DNA of 64,000 nucleotides from Saccharothrix sp. Its GTDB lineage: Bacteria; Actinomycetota; Actinomycetes; Mycobacteriales; Pseudonocardiaceae. A program made the translations under genes and the position numbers. The stretch is from NCBI RefSeq assembly GCF_031180885.1, contig NZ_JAPSLK010000016.1:94217-158216 (forward strand), written 5' to 3'. Shown here one piece after another: positions 61,362 to 64,000 of this stretch (position 1 is the first letter of the stretch; every line of letters starts with the position of its first letter). The notes beneath the pieces were generated by a model that ran no database searches, had not been told where the DNA came from, and saw only the letters and a program-made list of their open reading frames with translations.

Positions 61362-62738
61362 ATGGGCACGAGACTGCGCGGCGCCCGGGTCGTCGTGGTG
61401 AACTGGCGCGACCTCGGCCACCGCTACGCCGGCGGGGCCGAGGTCTACGCGATGCGCACCGCCGAAGCCTTCGCCGAAGCCGGTGCGAAGGTCACCTACC
61501 TCACCGCCCGCGACCAGGGACAGCCGCCGTCGGACCACACGGGCACCGTTCACATCGTCCGCCGAGGCAGCCGCTGGACCGTCTACCCCTTGGCACTCCT
61601 CTGGCTCCTGACTCACCGACGCCGAATCGACCTCGTCATCGACTGCCAGAACGGCATCCCCTTCTTCAGTCCACTGGCCGTCGCCCGCCGCACCAAGGTC
61701 GTCCAAGTCCTGCACCACGTCCACGACGCCCAGTTCAAGGTCCACTTCCCGCCATGGCTGGCCGCCATCGGCCAGTGGCTGGAAGGCCCGGTGGCCCGCC
61801 TCGTCTACCGCAGGTCGACCACCGTCGCCGTCTCACCCTCCACAGTGGACGCCATGCGCTCCCGCCTCGACTGGCGCGGCCCGGTCCACGTGGTCCCCAA
61901 CGGCTCAACCCCCGCCCCGCACGGTCTCCCAACCCGTGCGGCCGAGCCAACTGTCGTATGCCTGGGCCGCCTGGTCCCACAAAAACGCGTAGACCGCCTG
62001 ATCGACGCAGTCGATGCCCTACGCTCCCGCGTCCCCAACCTGAACCTGCACATCATCGGCGGCGGCCCAGAGGAAGACGCCCTAAAAGCCCGCGCCCACC
62101 TCTGCGAAGGCGCAGTCAAAGTCCACGGCCACCTCCCAGAAGCCCAAAAGTCCCAAATCCTTGCCCAATCCTGGATCAACGTGACGCTGTCCGACGGCGA
62201 AGGCTGGGGCTTGGCAGTCGTAGAAGCAGCCGGCCACGGCGTACCCACCCTCTGCCACGACGTGGACGGCCTGCGTGACTCGGTCCGCCACGACGAAACC
62301 GGCTGGCTGATTGCCCCCGACGAGGACGTGACCGAGGCCCTGCACCGAGTCCTCAAGGAACTGGTCGACCCGACCTACGCCCGCGACACCGCGAACCGCT
62401 GCCGCGCCTGGGCGTCCCGCTTCTCCTGGGACCACTCGGGCACCCGTTTCACCACCCTCGCCGCCGACCTGCTGACCGGTTCGCACACCGGCGGCTGGCT
62501 CCCCGGCATGCCCGAAGCGACCGTCGCCCGCTTCACCCCGGGCACGACACCGCTGCTGCGCTGGCCGGGCGCCCGGGTGGGCGACGGTTGGGCGCTGGTC
62601 GAGCAGTGCCGCCCAGCGGACCTGCTGGTGGCGCTGCGCGCCGCGGGCGCACAGGACGTCACCGTGCGCGCGGCGAGCGCGGCGGAACGGCTGCACGGCG
62701 TCGTCGCCGGCACACAGACCCGGCCGGTTCGGCCGTGA
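61362..62738 (+). CDS. GT4 family glycosyltransferase
   Basis: A 458-residue GT-B enzyme: DLGHRYAGGAEVYAMRTAEA for the acceptor domain, VVCLGRLVPQKRVDRLIDAV and HIIGGGPEEDALKARA for the nucleotide-sugar domain, and the E-x7-E motif in DGEGWGLAVVEAAGHGVPT. A C-terminal tail of about 75 residues exceeds the usual fold. It starts directly after the GT2 stop, so the pair is coupled. Probably both build a cell-envelope polysaccharide or glycolipid. Confidence 0.9.
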   Translation: MGTRLRGARVVVVNWRDLGHRYAGGAEVYAMRTAEAFAEAGAKVTYLTARDQGQPPSDHTGTVHIVRRGSRWTVYPLALLWLLTHRRRIDLVIDCQNGIPFFSPLAVARRTKVVQVLHHVHDAQFKVHFPPWLAAIGQWLEGPVARLVYRRSTTVAVSPSTVDAMRSRLDWRGPVHVVPNGSTPAPHGLPTRAAEPTVVCLGRLVPQKRVDRLIDAVDALRSRVPNLNLHIIGGGPEEDALKARAHLCEGAVKVHGHLPEAQKSQILAQSWINVTLSDGEGWGLAVVEAAGHGVPTLCHDVDGLRDSVRHDETGWLIAPDEDVTEALHRVLKELVDPTYARDTANRCRAWASRFSWDHSGTRFTTLAADLLTGSHTGGWLPGMPEATVARFTPGTTPLLRWPGARVGDGWALVEQCRPADLLVALRAAGAQDVTVRAASAAERLHGVVAGTQTRPVRP

Positions 62739-62755
62739 ACGTTGGAGGAGGACAG

Positions 62756-63787
62756 TTGCGTCGCTACGTCACCTTCGCCCTGCTGGGCCTGGGGGTGTTC
62801 GCCGTGGCCGCCGGCTTGATGCTGAGCCAGTACGCCTACCCGAAGCTCGCCAAGGCCCCGCACGACATCGACACCATGTCGGTGGCCAAGGGCGACCGCA
62901 TCACCGCGCTGGTCTACGTGCCGCAGGGGGACCGGGCCGTCCCCGAGATCCGCCGCGACCTGAGCCTCACGTCGACCCGGAAGGTCACCGGTGACCGCCG
63001 GGCGGAGGAGGTCACCCGGGACGGCGACGTGACCGTGTGGGTCGAGGCGTCCAAGCTCGTGTCCGACAAGGACGGCCTGACCGTGACCGCGGGCGTGCGG
63101 TCCGTGTGCCTCGACCGGCACAGCGGCGAGATGGTGACGCCGTGCGAGAACCAGTACTACGAGAAGGAAACCGGCAAGCGCGTCAAGGCCGACCGGGGCG
63201 AGGCGCAGCAGCCGGGCCTGAGCTTCAAGTTCCCGTTCAACACGGAGAAGAAGACCTACCGCTGGTACGACGGCACGGTCCGCCAGGCCCGCGACGCCAG
63301 GTTCGTCGGCGAGGAGACGATCAAGGACCTGCCGGTGTACAAGTTCGTGCAGGAGATCCCGTCCACGAAGATCGAGGACCGTGAGGTGCCGGGCGCGCTG
63401 ATCGGAAAGCCCGGCGTGCCGACGGTGAAGGCGGCCCTGCACTACGAGGTCGTGCGCACGTTCTGGGTGGAACCGGTGACCGGCAAGGTCATCAACGGCA
63501 GCGAACAGGTCAAGCAGGAACTCCGCGACGGCACCGGCCCCGCCACCACGGTCTTCGAGGGAACGCTCAAGATGACCGAGGAAACCGTGGCGGCGAACGT
63601 CAAGGAGTCCAACGACAACCTGGGCAAGCTCTTCGTGATCACGACCTTGCCGACGATCCTGTACATCGCCGGCGGCATCATGACCGCGATCGCCGTGCTC
63701 CTCCTGGCCACCAGCCGCCCCGGCCGCCACCAACGCAATCCCGGCGGCCCAGCCCCGACCCGCGTCCAAACCCCGGTCAACGCCTGA
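62756..63787 (+). CDS. DUF3068 domain membrane protein
   Basis: A 343-residue protein with a short cytoplasmic start, one N-terminal span (FALLGLGVFAVAAGLMLSQY), a large extracytoplasmic domain (two Cys in VCLDRHSGEMVTPCENQYYE, SFKFPFNTEKKTYRWYDGTV, EIPSTKIEDREV) and one C-terminal span (TTLPTILYIAGGIMTAIAVL). This is the DUF3068 (PorA-like) architecture of actinobacteria. TTG 62756 has GGAGGA five bases upstream; GTG 62735 overlapping the previous stop is an alternative. It follows the two glycosyltransferases, suggesting a role at the envelope. Confidence 0.85.
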   Translation: MRRYVTFALLGLGVFAVAAGLMLSQYAYPKLAKAPHDIDTMSVAKGDRITALVYVPQGDRAVPEIRRDLSLTSTRKVTGDRRAEEVTRDGDVTVWVEASKLVSDKDGLTVTAGVRSVCLDRHSGEMVTPCENQYYEKETGKRVKADRGEAQQPGLSFKFPFNTEKKTYRWYDGTVRQARDARFVGEETIKDLPVYKFVQEIPSTKIEDREVPGALIGKPGVPTVKAALHYEVVRTFWVEPVTGKVINGSEQVKQELRDGTGPATTVFEGTLKMTEETVAANVKESNDNLGKLFVITTLPTILYIAGGIMTAIAVLLLATSRPGRHQRNPGGPAPTRVQTPVNA

Positions 63788-63794
63788 CCCGCCC

Positions 63795-63825
63795 GCCGCC
63801 CCAGTGCCACCACCACTGGGGCGGC
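63795..63825 (+). terminator. Hairpin after the DUF3068 gene
   Basis: GCCGCCCCAGTG (63795-63806) pairs with CACTGGGGCGGC (63814-63825), a perfect 12-bp stem with a 7-base loop, seven bases after the stop. No T-run follows. Confidence 0.75.
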
Positions 63826-63892
63826 ACCACCCTCCCGCACGCGGCGCGGCCGCATTTCGCGCCGCAGGCGCCGTTTTGGTCGGGCTTGCCAA

Positions 63893-64000
63893 GCCACAGG
63901 AAGGGCCTCGGTTCGTCCCCCGTACGGCCTGGGCGCAGCCCAACCGCGCTTTGGTCTTCTCCGCAACCAGCTTTTCCGGTTGCGGAGAAGACCAAAGGGT
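63893..64000. repeat. Structured intergenic repeat element, copy 2 (cut by window end)
   Basis: Bases 63893-63931 match the module at 5613-5651 in 33 of 39 positions. After a short linker, arms 63949-63968 and 63978-63997 pair perfectly over 20 bases around a 9-base loop. The inner stem sequence differs fully from copy 1, while position and arm length (20 bp) are kept. The element continues beyond the window. Confidence 0.75.

Overview
The window comes from a high-GC, linear-codon-bias actinomycete. Gene style (leaderless starts, LAL, ROK, PucR and ECF regulators, type VII secretion remnants, many secreted glycoside hydrolases) points to the Pseudonocardiaceae, for example the Actinosynnema, Saccharothrix or Lentzea group. 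The genus is inferred from gene style; no marker gene identifies it.

Layout. 1-8.2 kb: a cut and frameshifted FAD monooxygenase, a tiny secreted-peptide gene, a large LAL/LuxR regulator, a membrane protein, an AraC regulator, a DinB protein followed by a GNAT remnant, a large hairpin repeat element, and a DoxX / YCII / ECF42-type sigma operon whose doxX carries a frame-shifting 29-bp tandem duplication. 8.6-10.8 kb: two decayed LLM flavin monooxygenases. 10.7-25 kb: the most coherent system here, a predicted galacto-manno-oligosaccharide locus. It has a ROK regulator, a peptide-type ABC importer with a fused permease-ATPase, a GH36 alpha-galactosidase, a GH2 beta-mannosidase, a LacI-type sugar sensor without a DNA-binding domain, an aldo/keto reductase and a ROK sugar kinase. 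25-32.6 kb: an AA10 LPMO with a perfect CebR-type operator, a deaminase / F420-LLM pair, an Lrp regulator, an ECF sigma / membrane protein pair, and a secreted GH3 with a weaker CebR-like site. 32.7-41 kb: a GH89/lectin relic, an SDR, an EamA exporter divergent from a MarR regulator, small membrane proteins, a secreted endonuclease I, an acyl-CoA dehydrogenase, a 760-bp hairpin-rich gap and a second ROK regulator. 41.7-48.6 kb: a secreted GH92 alpha-mannosidase, a CDF metal exporter and an EphD-like hydrolase-SDR fusion.

48.7-55.8 kb: tRNA-Arg(CCG), then a gene graveyard in which truncated, frameshifted or deletion-fused pieces of TetR regulators, MFS exporters and type VII secretion genes surround a few intact genes (PaiB, a CMD-like protein, a DoxX-like protein, a DUF1062 protein). 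56-64 kb: a secreted subtilisin, a PucR-type regulator and a GT2-GT4-DUF3068 operon, then a second copy of the hairpin repeat element at the window edge.

How it fits together. The carbohydrate theme dominates: uptake and trimming of mannose-, galactose- and glucose-containing oligosaccharides, controlled by ROK and CebR-type circuits. Several frameshifts lie in G or C homopolymers, so some pseudogene calls could be sequencing errors. The internal deletions and the tandem duplication cannot be explained that way.
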